DNA of 64,000 nucleotides from Natronorubrum daqingense (GTDB lineage Archaea; Halobacteriota; Halobacteria; Halobacteriales; Natrialbaceae): assembly GCF_001971705.1 (NCBI RefSeq), contig NZ_CP019327.1, forward strand, positions 2,232,001 to 2,296,000, given 5' to 3'. The notes under the pieces were generated by a model. That model saw only the letters and a program-made list of their open reading frames with translations. It was not told the origin of the DNA and made no database searches. Shown piece by piece: positions 1 to 7,477 of this stretch. Numbering within the stretch: position 1 is the stretch's first letter; each line of letters begins with the position of its first letter. The position numbers and the translations under genes were made by a program.

Positions 1-255
1 GGCGATCATACAGGCCGTGAAGTTGACGTTTAGGTCGCCCGTCAGGGCCCCCAAGGCGTCAGCGTCGGCTATTCCGGCTGTCTCGAGCACGTCTTCTTTC
101 GAGCCGTCGCCGTCGACGACGGTGAACTCTTGGGAACGGGCCCGGCGAATCATCCCCTCGTCGCGTTCGATTAGCGTCACCTCGTGGCCTTCGTCTCGGA
201 GGACGCGCGCCGTGCGCAAGCCGACTCGTCCTGCCCCGATAATCACGAACCGCAT
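1..255 (-). CDS. trkA: TrkA-type NAD-binding K+ uptake regulator (N-terminal part)
   Basis: Partial gene read leftward off the window edge; 85 codons are visible from the ATG at 253-255. The protein begins with a Rossmann nucleotide-binding motif, MRFVIIGAGRVGLRTARVL, followed by an acidic residue at the end of the second strand (TLIERD) and a conserved VVDGDGS segment. This is the RCK/TrkA_N fold, which binds NAD(H) or ATP and gates K+ transport by Trk/Ktr-type membrane subunits at the cytoplasmic face. K+ uptake is central to salt-in halophiles. It is divergent from the small AsnC-type protein at 377, a neighbour often seen with trkA in haloarchaea (from memory). The C-terminal half lies outside the window, so one versus two RCK domains cannot be judged. 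Confidence 0.85.
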   Translation of the reverse strand, partial: MRFVIIGAGRVGLRTARVLRDEGHEVTLIERDEGMIRRARSQEFTVVDGDGSKEDVLETAGIADADALGALTGDLNVNFTACMIA

Positions 256-339
256 GGCCCGGAGTACGCTCGCCCCACCAATAAGCTTGCCCCCAAGTAC
301 CATGCTAGACGTTCAGTTTCCGCTCGAGAACGGGCAAAG

Positions 340-345
340 TTTTTA
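340..345 (+). promoter_or_regulatory. TATA-like box for the AsnC-type gene
   Basis: TTTTTA about 35 nt before the ATG at 377 fits an archaeal TATA box giving a very short leader. An imperfect dyad (GTGTG at 349-353, CACAC at 363-367) lies between the box and the gene and could bind a regulator. Pattern reading only. Confidence 0.4.
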
Positions 346-376
346 GTCGTGTGATAGTGTACCACACCTTCGAGCG

Positions 377-607
377 ATGGTTCACGCATTTATTATGGTG
401 AAGACGGCAGCCGGGAAATCAGAGGGGCTCCTCGAGTCGATTCGTGACCTCGAGGCAGTGTCCGACGCGCACATCGTCGCTGGCGACTACGACATTATCG
501 TCGAGATCGACGCCGCGGAAGTCTACGATATCCTTCAGAGCGTCTCCTCAGAATTACAGAGCCTCGAGGGCGTCACGGAGACGAAGACGTACATCGCGAT
601 GGACTAG
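377..607 (+). CDS. Stand-alone AsnC/Lrp ligand-binding (RAM) domain protein
   Basis: The 76-residue protein (MVHAFIMVKTAAGKSEGLL...) is entirely a RAM/AsnC ligand-binding domain with no helix-turn-helix. The phasing is typical of the family: a beta strand ending AFIMVKT, a helix, then HIVAGDYDIIVEID and a last strand TKTYIAMD. Full Lrp proteins carry this domain after a DNA-binding domain. Single-domain versions (SraM-like) are thought to bind amino acids or form mixed oligomers with full-length Lrp proteins. It is divergent from trkA across 121 nt, so the two may share control, and the small ligand may couple to K+ transport; that link is inference. A TATA-like run lies just upstream. Confidence 0.85.
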   Translation: MVHAFIMVKTAAGKSEGLLESIRDLEAVSDAHIVAGDYDIIVEIDAAEVYDILQSVSSELQSLEGVTETKTYIAMD

Positions 608-626
608 CACCGAAGTTTTGCGCTAC

Positions 627-645
627 GGGTCGGCTTCGCCGACCC
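627..645. repeat. Perfect inverted repeat downstream of the AsnC-type gene
   Basis: GGGTCGGC-TTC-GCCGACCC forms an 8-bp stem with a 3-nt loop 20 nt after the stop codon. Outside it TTTTGC (617-622) and a matching GCAAAA extend the symmetry with an internal loop. It could form a transcript-end hairpin, but no U-tract follows on either strand. Confidence 0.5.
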
Positions 646-882
646 TCGGCAAAAATTCGATTAAAAGCACTCCTCCCTCCGTTCGTTCCCTTCAGTCACT
701 CACATCGGTCGTCGGCCCGCTCGCTCAGCCTGCGGCTTCGCTCGCGGTCGATGAACGGTCGCATGCCTGCCTTTCCCCGAGGCGCGCACCGCTCGCGGTG
801 CTCGAGGCGCGCGCCCGGCCATCTGAACGACGTGAATCCGAGCTCAAAAGAGAATAAGCGGACGACGACCGGTCGCTCGTTT

Positions 883-1407
883 TTACATCGGCATCCCGCC
901 GCTCTCTCCCTCGCTGGCCTGCTGGCCGCGGCCCTGTGCGTTCTCGAGCAACGTCGCGGCGGGGCCACGGTACTCGTAGCCGGGGATAATTCCCTGTGCG
1001 TACGTTCCTTCGACGTACTCGACGAGCGTCTTCGCGTCCTCGACGCCCTCGCCGGCGTCCCAGGCGGAGTACTCGAGTGAGACCGTCACGTTGCTCGCTT
1101 CGCGTTCGACCACCGGGTCGTCGTGGGTGTCGGTGTACGCGACGGTGTAGACGTCCTCGAGTCGTCGCTCGAGCGTCTCGAACCAGCCGTCTTCGACGAC
1201 TGACGCGACGGTCTCGCCGGCGACGGCGGCGTCGAGGGTGGGGAGCGTGACGGTGACGTGAAATCGGCCGGCTCGCTTATCTGGGGCGGGTTCGGCGTCG
1301 ATTTGGGTCTCGAAGACGGTCGTCTCGAGTGCGAAAGCGTCGTCTGCGCGCGCGAACGCGTCGTGAGACTCGAGTCCGGCCGCGATTTCCTCGGGAAGGG
1401 TGCTCAT
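883..1407 (-). CDS. Haloarchaeal conserved protein, DUF5813-like
   Basis: 174 residues, acidic and soluble, with no signal peptide or membrane segment. The N-terminal half alternates strand-like segments (FHVTVTLPTLDAAV, ASNVTVSLEYSAWD), and a conserved-looking stretch TYAQGIIPGYEYRGPAATLL precedes a Gly/Met-rich tail. I recognise the pattern as the haloarchaeal family catalogued as DUF5813; this is from memory and no activity is known to me. The start ATG at 1405-1407 is the natural one and the codon use matches its neighbours. It is a single-gene unit on the minus strand, ending about 275 nt from the convergent AsnC-type gene; that gap holds only inverted repeats. Confidence 0.7.
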   Translation of the reverse strand: MSTLPEEIAAGLESHDAFARADDAFALETTVFETQIDAEPAPDKRAGRFHVTVTLPTLDAAVAGETVASVVEDGWFETLERRLEDVYTVAYTDTHDDPVVEREASNVTVSLEYSAWDAGEGVEDAKTLVEYVEGTYAQGIIPGYEYRGPAATLLENAQGRGQQASEGESGGMPM

Positions 1408-1813
1408 TATGAATTCGAAGGGGCGTGAGCGAAAAGGGTGTTACGCTGTCGGCCGACTGTATCGTGGGGCTACTATCACGAAGGTAACTGTTACAGCGGG
1501 TAAATCGCCATACTGCGGCGGGATCGTTTCACGATCGTAGTCGCGGCTTTCGGGGACAAATGGGCTGCATTACTACAACGGATATTGCCGTTTTCCGTCG
1601 GCATGAGTCTCGATAAACACGCCGCCGAACGCCGCCGATTCGCTCGTCTGCTCGGAACCGACGGCGAACTCGGCTGTGGCTTGCCGATCGGCACCCACTC
1701 GAGTCGCCACGCCGGCGACGATGCCGACCGCGACCATCCTCCGAAACGAACGGCACCCTCGAGCGACTCGAGCGGTGAGTAGGTGCAGAAAGGGAGTGCG
1801 TCGACGCGGGTAA
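1408..1813. other. Intergenic stretch with no confident gene
   Basis: 406 nt between the DUF5813-like gene and the 129-residue gene that follows. The only candidate is a 59-codon reading frame on the plus strand (1603-1782), listed separately with low confidence. No RNA gene or strong repeat is evident. Confidence 0.5.
1603..1782 (+). CDS. Possible small hypothetical protein
   Basis: 59 codons from an ATG, MSLDKHAAERRRFARLLG..., ending in a Ser/Asp-rich tail. Third codon positions are mostly G or C in the first half, as in real genes here, but no domain is recognisable, the C-terminus is low-complexity and no clear TATA box precedes it. It could equally be spurious in this GC-rich DNA. Confidence 0.2.
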   Translation: MSLDKHAAERRRFARLLGTDGELGCGLPIGTHSSRHAGDDADRDHPPKRTAPSSDSSGE

Positions 1814-2203
1814 TTACTCGATTTCGCGGGAGTCGAGGAACGAATTGAGCGCCGTCGCGACCTCTTCGAAGTCCTTGACGGTGAGTCCGTCGGTCGTGAC
1901 GAAGACGCCTTCGCTATCGTTCGTGACGCGGATGAGGAAGCCGTTGTCGAAGACGCGGATCGTGTAGTTGTAGTCGCCGAGTTCCGACCCGTCGTAGGCC
2001 GTCTGGGCGGTCTTGAAGCCGCGCCACTCGTGGCCGATGAACGTCGAGAGGTCGGCGTCGCGCTCGAGGTCGTCGCGGAGGTACAGTTGTTGGTAGTCGT
2101 CGCGCGCGAAGTACGTCGCCGACCGAAGGCTGTCGCCGATGGCCGTTCGGCAGGTCGTGACGATCTGGTCCGCTGCGTCCTCGGTGAGTAGCCCGGTTGC
2201 CAT
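1814..2203 (-). CDS. Conserved haloarchaeal hypothetical protein
   Basis: 129 residues from MATGLLTEDAADQIVTTCR. I place the start at the ATG at 2201-2203 because the open frame upstream is only the shadow of the metY gene. The protein is acidic, cytoplasmic and alpha/beta in pattern, with a helical N-terminus, then paired strands (YNYTIRVFDNGFLIRVTN, GVFVTTDG) and a C-terminal helix (DFEEVATALNSFLD). I do not recognise a functional family; it resembles small single-domain proteins annotated only by DUF numbers in haloarchaea. It lies 95 nt downstream of metY on the same strand and may be co-transcribed or have its own promoter. Confidence 0.7.
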   Translation of the reverse strand: MATGLLTEDAADQIVTTCRTAIGDSLRSATYFARDDYQQLYLRDDLERDADLSTFIGHEWRGFKTAQTAYDGSELGDYNYTIRVFDNGFLIRVTNDSEGVFVTTDGLTVKDFEEVATALNSFLDSREIE

Positions 2204-2298
2204 AGCGACCACTCGAACGTCCGACACCTTAATGACGATGGATATTACTGTCCACCTGATAACACGTCGGCGACGGAGTCGACCTACGCGAAGTCGAC

Positions 2299-3591
2299 CT
2301 ACGCGAGTTCGATCGCTCGCTCGAGGTCCGCGATCACGTCGGCGACGTCTTCGATACCCACGGAGAGGCGGACGAGGTCGTCGGTGGTGCCACTCGCCAG
2401 TTTCTCCTCCTCGGTGAGTTGCTGGTGGGTCGTGCTTGCCGGGTGGATGATCAGCGTCTTCGCGTCGCCAACGTTCGCCAGCAGACTCGCGAGGTCGACC
2501 TCGTTGCAGACGGTCTCGGCCGCGTCGTAGCCGCCTTCGAGACCGAACGTGATCATGCCGCCGTACCCCCCTTCGAGGTACTCGCTGGCTTCTTCGTGAG
2601 TCTCGTGGCTCTCGAGGCCGGGGTAGTTGACCCAGGAGACCTTCTCGTGGTCCTCGAGGAACTCGGCGACGGCCATCGCGTTCTCGCAGTGTTTTTCCAT
2701 TCGAAGGGGCAGCGACTCGAGTTTCTGGAGGGTCGTCCAGGCGTCGAAGGGCGACTGCTGGTTTCCGAGGTCGCGCAGGCCGCGGGTTCGAGCGACCATG
2801 GCGAACGCCATGTCGCCGAACGTTTCGTAAAAGTTGACGCCGTGGTAGGCCGGGTTCGGCTCCGAGATTTCGGGGTAGTCGCCCTCTTCCCACGGGAACG
2901 AGCCGCCGTCGACCAGCACCCCGCCGACCGTCGAACCCGCGCCGTGGAGCCACTTCGTCGTCGAGTTCCAGACGAGGTCCGCGCCGTGCTCGAGCGGGCG
3001 ACAGAGGTACGGCGTCGCGAACGTGTTGTCGACGAACAGCGGTACGTCGTGGTCGTGGGCGATGTCGGCGATGCGCTCGATGTCGGGCGTGACGAGGGCG
3101 GGGTTGCCGATCGTCTCGAGGTGGACGAACGCCGTGTCGTCGTCGATCGCTTCCTCGTAGGCGTCGTAATCCAGCGTATCGACGAACTTCGTCTCGATAC
3201 CGCGCTTTGCGACGGTGTGGGTGAGGTAGGTGTAGGTGCCGCCGTACAGCGACGAGGCGGAGACGATGTTGTCGCCGACGTCGGCGAGGATGAACGTCGC
3301 GAGGTCGAATGCGGCCATTCCCGACGCGGTCGCGAGCGCCCCGACGCCGCCCTCGAGCGTCGCGATACGCTCTTCTAACATCGCGTTCGTCGGGTTCATG
3401 ATCCGCGAGTAGATGTTTCCGGCCTCCTCGAGTCCGAAGAGGGCTGCCGCGTGGTCGGTATCGTCGAACTCGTAAGAGGTCGTCTGATAGATCGGCGGCG
3501 CTCGAGCCCCCGTAGCTGGGTCGGCCTTCTGCCCGGCGTGGACGCTGTTCGTCGCGAATCGGTGATCGTCGGCGTCGGCGTCGTCGCTCAT
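2299..3591 (-). CDS. metY: O-acetyl-L-homoserine sulfhydrylase (PLP enzyme)
   Basis: 430 residues, normal length for the Cys/Met metabolism PLP family. It opens with FATNSVHAGQKADPATGARA and PIYQTTSYEF. The pyridoxal-phosphate lysine lies in STTKWLHGAG near residue 210, the cofactor phosphate loop is ATASGMAAF, and VDNTFATPYL supplies the ring-binding Asp. The large-subunit layout fits O-acetylhomoserine aminocarboxypropyltransferase, which makes homocysteine (or methionine) from O-acetylhomoserine and sulfide. Cystathionine gamma-synthase is the less likely alternative. I start at MSDDADADDH (3591); an in-frame ATG five codons upstream (3606) is also possible. No homoserine acetyltransferase gene (metX) is adjacent in this window. 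It is divergent from the bat-type regulator at 3720. Confidence 0.92.
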   Translation of the reverse strand: MSDDADADDHRFATNSVHAGQKADPATGARAPPIYQTTSYEFDDTDHAAALFGLEEAGNIYSRIMNPTNAMLEERIATLEGGVGALATASGMAAFDLATFILADVGDNIVSASSLYGGTYTYLTHTVAKRGIETKFVDTLDYDAYEEAIDDDTAFVHLETIGNPALVTPDIERIADIAHDHDVPLFVDNTFATPYLCRPLEHGADLVWNSTTKWLHGAGSTVGGVLVDGGSFPWEEGDYPEISEPNPAYHGVNFYETFGDMAFAMVARTRGLRDLGNQQSPFDAWTTLQKLESLPLRMEKHCENAMAVAEFLEDHEKVSWVNYPGLESHETHEEASEYLEGGYGGMITFGLEGGYDAAETVCNEVDLASLLANVGDAKTLIIHPASTTHQQLTEEEKLASGTTDDLVRLSVGIEDVADVIADLERAIELA

Positions 3592-3664
3592 GTGGTTTTC
3601 TCCCACACGGTAGAACGCAAAAAGTGTTCGCGAAAATTGCCATCGGCTGGGAGTCGAGGCGTGG

Positions 3665-3682
3665 AGGCCACTGCTGTGGCCT
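3665..3682. promoter_or_regulatory. Palindrome upstream of the bat-type regulator
   Basis: AGGCCAC-TGCT-GTGGCCT is a perfect 7-bp inverted repeat with a 4-nt spacer, centred about 46 nt before the ATG at 3720 in the metY/regulator divergent region. That is the position of an activator or operator site just upstream of an archaeal core promoter. Inference from position and symmetry. Confidence 0.4.
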
Positions 3683-3719
3683 GCGCGAAGCTTTTCATCC
3701 GTTCAATTGTACGACGTTC

Positions 3720-4364
3720 ATGGCCATCGAAGCCTCGTTCGTCGCAACGGAAGGCGAGTTTCCGCTCGCCGAAGTATTTGCGAAGTTCCCCGCCAGCCGG
3801 ATCGAACTCGATCGGGTCGTTCCGACGAACAAGGCACTCGTCCCGTACTTTTGGCTCGAGGACGTGGACGAATCAGAAATTACGATGAGTGGTATCGAAC
3901 ATCCCGGCATCGACGACCTCCGCGTCATCGACGACGTCGACGGCCAAGTGTTCGTCCGGATCGGCTGGAACTTCGAATACGAGAGCATTCTCACGGGGAT
4001 TCTCGAGACGAACGTCTCACTCGTCTCGGCCATCGGCAAAGAGGATCGGTGGACGTTCGAGCTTCGGGCGACGGATCAAGACGATATCTCCGCGTTTCAA
4101 ACCTACTGTCGCGACCGAGACATCCCCGTCGAACTCACGCAGCTTCACGCGCTCTCCCCAGTCCGAGACGACTACGACCTGACTGACGCCCAGCGGGAAG
4201 CGCTGACGCTCGCCTACGCTCGAGGCTACTACGATTCACCGCGTGAGGCGTCACAGGAGGAGCTCGCCGAAGAGTTAGGAATCACCAGACAGGCGGTTGC
4301 CTCGAGATTGCAGCGAGGAACCAGACGGTTGATCGCAGGGTCGATCGTCGAATCCGCCGAGTGA
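3720..4364 (+). CDS. Bat-type helix-turn-helix transcription regulator
   Basis: 214 residues. The N-terminal 150 residues form the bacterio-opsin-activator-type sensing domain (GAF/HTH-associated fold; EASFVATEGEFPLAEVF, then strands around FVRIGWNF and WTFELRATDQ). The C-terminal 55 residues are an HTH_10 domain with the family signature LTDAQREALTLAYARGYYDSPR and EELAEELGITRQAVASRLQR. These proteins are archaeal transcription regulators, and no ligand can be read from the sequence. The ATG at 3720-3722 starts the domain precisely. It is divergent from metY with a palindrome between them, so regulation of sulfur amino-acid synthesis is possible but unproven. Confidence 0.88.
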   Translation: MAIEASFVATEGEFPLAEVFAKFPASRIELDRVVPTNKALVPYFWLEDVDESEITMSGIEHPGIDDLRVIDDVDGQVFVRIGWNFEYESILTGILETNVSLVSAIGKEDRWTFELRATDQDDISAFQTYCRDRDIPVELTQLHALSPVRDDYDLTDAQREALTLAYARGYYDSPREASQEELAEELGITRQAVASRLQRGTRRLIAGSIVESAE

Positions 4365-4365
4365 G

Positions 4366-4374
4366 TATATAAAT
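4366..4374 (+). promoter_or_regulatory. TATA box before the HalOD1 gene
   Basis: TATATAAAT begins 2 nt after the stop of the regulator gene. Its centre is about 57 nt before the GTG at 4427, predicting transcription start near 4396 and a leader of roughly 30 nt without an obvious Shine-Dalgarno sequence. Confidence 0.5.
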
Positions 4375-4426
4375 GGGTTACCTAAGCAACAGTCAGAACT
4401 ACTCGTCGCAGACGCTTTGATTCAGT

Positions 4427-4759
4427 GTGAGTCAACTCGATTCCCTCGAGGAGGGAGGCACGATTCTGTTACAGTCTGCGGACGAAGTCGAATTTGACGA
4501 GCAACACGAACGCTACCGAGTATCGTACGATCCGTCAGTCGACGATACCAGTCTCGCCGTTGTCACCGCTATTGGAGTCGCATCGCGGACCGATCCGACG
4601 CGGTTGCCGCCGCTGTACGATGCGGTCGATCCGACTGCTCTCGACAGCATCTTCAGCGAGGCACAGAACAGCTGTCAGGTCTCGTTTCGGTACACTGATT
4701 TCGACGTTACGGTCTCGGACATCGGCGTCGTCACCTGTACACCGGTTACGGCAGAGTGA
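4427..4759 (+). CDS. HalOD1 output-domain protein
   Basis: 110 residues from a GTG start (MSQLDSLEEGG). The core from about residue 30 has the haloarchaeal output domain 1 layout: RYRVSYDPSVDD, VVTAIGVASRTDPTRLPPLY, then DAVDPTALDSIF, VSFRYTDFDVTVSD and a final strand. HalOD1 is found alone or at the end of haloarchaeal signalling proteins; its partner or ligand is unknown. It is followed 7 nt later by a 46-residue zinc-ribbon protein, so the two probably form a bicistron. A second HalOD1 gene is at 54918. Confidence 0.85.
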   Translation: MSQLDSLEEGGTILLQSADEVEFDEQHERYRVSYDPSVDDTSLAVVTAIGVASRTDPTRLPPLYDAVDPTALDSIFSEAQNSCQVSFRYTDFDVTVSDIGVVTCTPVTAE

Positions 4760-4766
4760 AAATCGA

Positions 4767-4907
4767 GTGACGAACGGAGACTACGTCGAGTGCAACGGTT
4801 GTGAGTTCGTGTACATGCCTCAAGACAAGCCATCACCCGCCCCTCGAAATCACGAGACGTGTCCGAACTGTGACGGCACGACGTTCCAGTTTGTCGACTC
4901 GTCGTAA
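4767..4907 (+). CDS. Very small zinc-ribbon protein
   Basis: 46 residues from a GTG at 4767-4769, beginning 7 nt after the HalOD1 stop. It contains two Cys-X2-Cys knuckles, ECNGCEF and TCPNCDG, separated by about 21 residues, the spacing of a single structural zinc ribbon. Many haloarchaeal micro-proteins of 40-70 residues have this build; some act in stress or biofilm phenotypes, most have no assigned role. Tight coupling to HalOD1 suggests they act together. A larger open frame runs upstream but only overlaps the HalOD1 gene out of frame, so the short form is preferred. Confidence 0.7.
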   Translation: MTNGDYVECNGCEFVYMPQDKPSPAPRNHETCPNCDGTTFQFVDSS

Positions 4908-4940
4908 CAAGGGTCAATCTCTTTTCCAGAACTGGTAGCG

Positions 4941-6485
4941 CTACTCGAGCAGCGACTCGCCGGTCATCTCGAGGGGCTGGTCGATATCGAGTATCTCGAG
5001 CAGCGTCGGCGCGACGTCGGCGAGGGTACCGTTTTCTCGGATCGATCGGCCGGCGCTCGAGCCATCAGGGGCGACGTACACCAGGGGAACGCGGTTGTAC
5101 GTGTGTGCCGTGTGGGGCTGCGCTTCGGTCCCCATATCGTCGGCGTTGCCGTGATCTGCCGTCACGAGGACGTGCGCGCCGACTCGCTCGAGGACGGCAG
5201 CCAACCGGCCGAGTTGTGCGTCGACGGCTTCGACGGCCTCGATGGCGGCTTCGTAGTCGCCCGTGTGCCCGACCATGTCGGGGTTGGCGTAGTTGAGGAC
5301 GAGCGCGTCGGGGCTGTCGGCGCGCGTCTCACCACCCTCGCTTTCGATACGAGAAACCGCCGCTTCGGTCACTTCTGGCGCGCTCATCTCGGGTTGTACG
5401 TCGTAGGTCGCCACGTCGGGACTCTCGACGATTTCGCGAATCTCGCCGTCGAACTCGACCTCGCGGCCGCCGTTCAGGAAGTAGGTGACGTGAGCGTACT
5501 TTTCGGATTCGGCAAGGCGAAGTTGCGTCTTGCCCGCGTCGGCGAGCACCTCACCGAGGACTTGTTCTGGCTGGTTGGGCGGGTACGCAATCGGCAGATC
5601 GAACGTCTTGTCGTATTGGGTCAGCACGACGATCTCCGTGTCTGGCGGGCTGGTCGCGAACTCGTCGGCCCAGTCCTCCGAGCGGATGTCCGCGAGCATC
5701 CGCGTGAGCTGGCGCGCCCGGTCGGAACGGAAGTTGAACCAGACGACCGAATCGCCGTCCTCGAGCGCTGGCTGGCCGTCGATACAGGTTGGTTCGACGA
5801 ACTCGTCCGTCACGTCCCGCTCGTAGGAGTTTTCGACGGCCTCGAGAGCCGATTCCGCCTCGTGGTCGGCCTCGCGATTCACGATGGCGTCGTAGGCGCG
5901 CTTCGTTCGCTCCCAGTTCTGATCTCGGTCCATCGCGTAATATCGGCCCGAGACGGTGGCCACGTCGCCCGTCCCGTGTTCGTCGACGACGGACTCGAGC
6001 GTGGAGAGGTACGCTCGGCCTCCCGTCGGCGAGGTGTCCCGGCCGTCGGTAAACGCGTGGGTGACGGCCTCGACGTCGCGGTCTGCGGCCAGTTCGATCA
6101 GCGCGTGGAGGTGGGCCTGATCCGAGTGAACCCCGCCGTCGCTGACGAGTCCGAGAAAGTGGACTCGTCCGTCGTTTTCCCGTGCCTGCTCGAAGGCCAC
6201 GTTGATGGCATCGTTTTCCCGAAAAGAGCCGTCCGCGATGGAGTCAGAAATGCGCGTGTACTCCTGGTGGACGACCCGACCGGCACCGATGTTGAGGTGG
6301 CCGACCTCGCTGTTTCCCATCTGTCCGTCCGGCAGGCCGACCCGTCGGCCCGCGACCTCGAGCGTCCCGTACGCGCCCTCGGCCGCCAATCGGTCGAAGT
6401 TCGGCGTGTCGGCCGCGTCGACGGCGTCTCTGCTCGTCCCGTCGCCGAGTCCCCACCCGTCGAGGATGATCAGCGCAGCGTCCAT
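4941..6485 (-). CDS. gpmI: 2,3-bisphosphoglycerate-independent phosphoglycerate mutase
   Basis: 514 residues, full length for the cofactor-independent enzyme, which interconverts 3- and 2-phosphoglycerate in the cytoplasm. The alkaline-phosphatase-type metal site is visible: LIILDGWGLGDG at the N-terminus, the catalytic serine near residue 60 in DGQMGNSEVGHLNIGAGR, HAFTDGRDTSP, VSGRYYAMDRD and the C-terminal LVTADHGNADDM and PHTAHTYNRVP that bring the Asp/His manganese ligands. This is the bacterial-type iPGM, not the shorter archaeal ApgM. It stands alone, converging on the zinc-ribbon gene and divergent from the DCC protein. Confidence 0.95.
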   Translation of the reverse strand: MDAALIILDGWGLGDGTSRDAVDAADTPNFDRLAAEGAYGTLEVAGRRVGLPDGQMGNSEVGHLNIGAGRVVHQEYTRISDSIADGSFRENDAINVAFEQARENDGRVHFLGLVSDGGVHSDQAHLHALIELAADRDVEAVTHAFTDGRDTSPTGGRAYLSTLESVVDEHGTGDVATVSGRYYAMDRDQNWERTKRAYDAIVNREADHEAESALEAVENSYERDVTDEFVEPTCIDGQPALEDGDSVVWFNFRSDRARQLTRMLADIRSEDWADEFATSPPDTEIVVLTQYDKTFDLPIAYPPNQPEQVLGEVLADAGKTQLRLAESEKYAHVTYFLNGGREVEFDGEIREIVESPDVATYDVQPEMSAPEVTEAAVSRIESEGGETRADSPDALVLNYANPDMVGHTGDYEAAIEAVEAVDAQLGRLAAVLERVGAHVLVTADHGNADDMGTEAQPHTAHTYNRVPLVYVAPDGSSAGRSIRENGTLADVAPTLLEILDIDQPLEMTGESLLE

Positions 6486-6648
6486 GTGCGAGGGGTCACG
6501 TGCGCGGCGTAACTACCTGTCGTTACCCGCCAGGTCGCGTTTTCATCGTCGTTTCCCGCAGTGGCGTTTCGTGGCCGCTCGTCACCCACCCGTCCGGTAC
6601 CACGATCGGAACGCTGAATTAGCGGACGACCTAACAGTCGGGCAACCG

Positions 6649-7065
6649 ATGGCCACGGAGATTCCGGACGACGAACCGATCGTACTCTTCGACGGCGTCT
6701 GTAACCTCTGTCACGGCTTCGTCCAGTTTCTGGTTCCCCGAGACACCGACGAGCAGTTCTACTTCGCCTCGCTGCAATCCGACGTCGGTCAGAAGCTATT
6801 GGCCGACCACGGCCTCGCGGACCACGACCTCGAGTCGGTCGTCCTGATCGAGGGCGAGGACTACTACGTCAAGTCGGGGGCGGTCATCCGAATCGCGCAG
6901 TTACTCGGGGGCGTCTACCGACTGCTCGGGCCGTCTCGTTTCCTCCCACGTCGACTGCGAAATTGGGCGTACGACCTCGTCGCGAAACACCGGTACCGAC
7001 TCTTCGGCCAAAAAGAGCAGTGCATGATGCCGACTGGAAACGTTCAGGAACGCATTCTCGAGTAG
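6649..7065 (+). CDS. DCC-family thiol-disulfide oxidoreductase-like protein (DUF393)
   Basis: 138 residues. The signature DGVCNLCHGFVQFL near residue 15 carries the D-x-x-C-x-x-C pair that names the DCC family, followed by FYFASLQSDVGQKLL, LIEGEDYYVKSGAVIRIAQL and a C-terminal FLPRRLRNWAYDLVAKHRY that is basic and amphipathic. The family has a thioredoxin-like fold, and a redox role is inferred from the Cys pair; substrates are unknown. The start is the ATG at 6649; a much longer open frame upstream is only the antisense of gpmI. Single-gene unit, convergent with the small zinc-ribbon gene that follows. Confidence 0.88.
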   Translation: MATEIPDDEPIVLFDGVCNLCHGFVQFLVPRDTDEQFYFASLQSDVGQKLLADHGLADHDLESVVLIEGEDYYVKSGAVIRIAQLLGGVYRLLGPSRFLPRRLRNWAYDLVAKHRYRLFGQKEQCMMPTGNVQERILE

Positions 7066-7078
7066 CTACATCGCCGGC

Positions 7079-7339
7079 TTAGTCCCGGCGGTGATCGAAC
7101 GTTGCTCCGCAGTCACCACAGACGCTCGAGCGGCCGGGCGTCGTCCGCTGGGCGAAGACGCCACCGCAGTCGTCACAGATCATGTAGAGGCGGTGTTCGG
7201 GCGGGGTTCCTGCTTCGAACGTCATCCGGATCCAGGCGTCGGTGTCGGTTTCATCGTAGAGCGTCACGCTGCTACCGTGTTGACGCCAATTGATAGATGT
7301 ACTGTCAGTTTCTGCAACACGTCCGGTTCGCTTGGACAT
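7079..7339 (-). CDS. Small zinc-ribbon haloarchaeal protein
   Basis: 86 residues from MSKRTGRVAETDST, the ATG at 7337-7339; an upstream in-frame ATG 33 nt earlier adds a poorly supported basic extension. The C-terminal third holds two Cys-X2-Cys pairs, CDDCGGVF and CGDCGATF, spaced about 17 residues apart, ending in a short basic tail. This is a single zinc ribbon of the kind found in small haloarchaeal regulators and rubrerythrin-like proteins. No operon partner is evident. Function unknown. Confidence 0.72.
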   Translation of the reverse strand: MSKRTGRVAETDSTSINWRQHGSSVTLYDETDTDAWIRMTFEAGTPPEHRLYMICDDCGGVFAQRTTPGRSSVCGDCGATFDHRRD

Positions 7340-7477
7340 CGGTCTATGCGCACGAATTCTGTCCCCTCCCATAATTTTTCTGATGGAATAGTAACGCGAT
7401 CTCGAGTAAACGTATCGTCGCGGTCGAACTCCGGGCCGACCGCTGACTTTTTGCAGGTGGACTGAGCGTCACAGCGT

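Noticed and set aside
627-645. Hairpin after the AsnC-type gene as an intrinsic terminator
   Set aside because: No U-tract follows on either strand, so it is listed only as an inverted repeat.
1814-3643. 609-codon frame on the minus strand joining two genes
   Set aside because: Its first two thirds are Arg-rich and out of frame with metY; only the last 129 codons, from the ATG at 2203, form a plausible protein.
5103-6512. 469-codon open frame on the plus strand
   Set aside because: Antisense of gpmI, which has all catalytic motifs.
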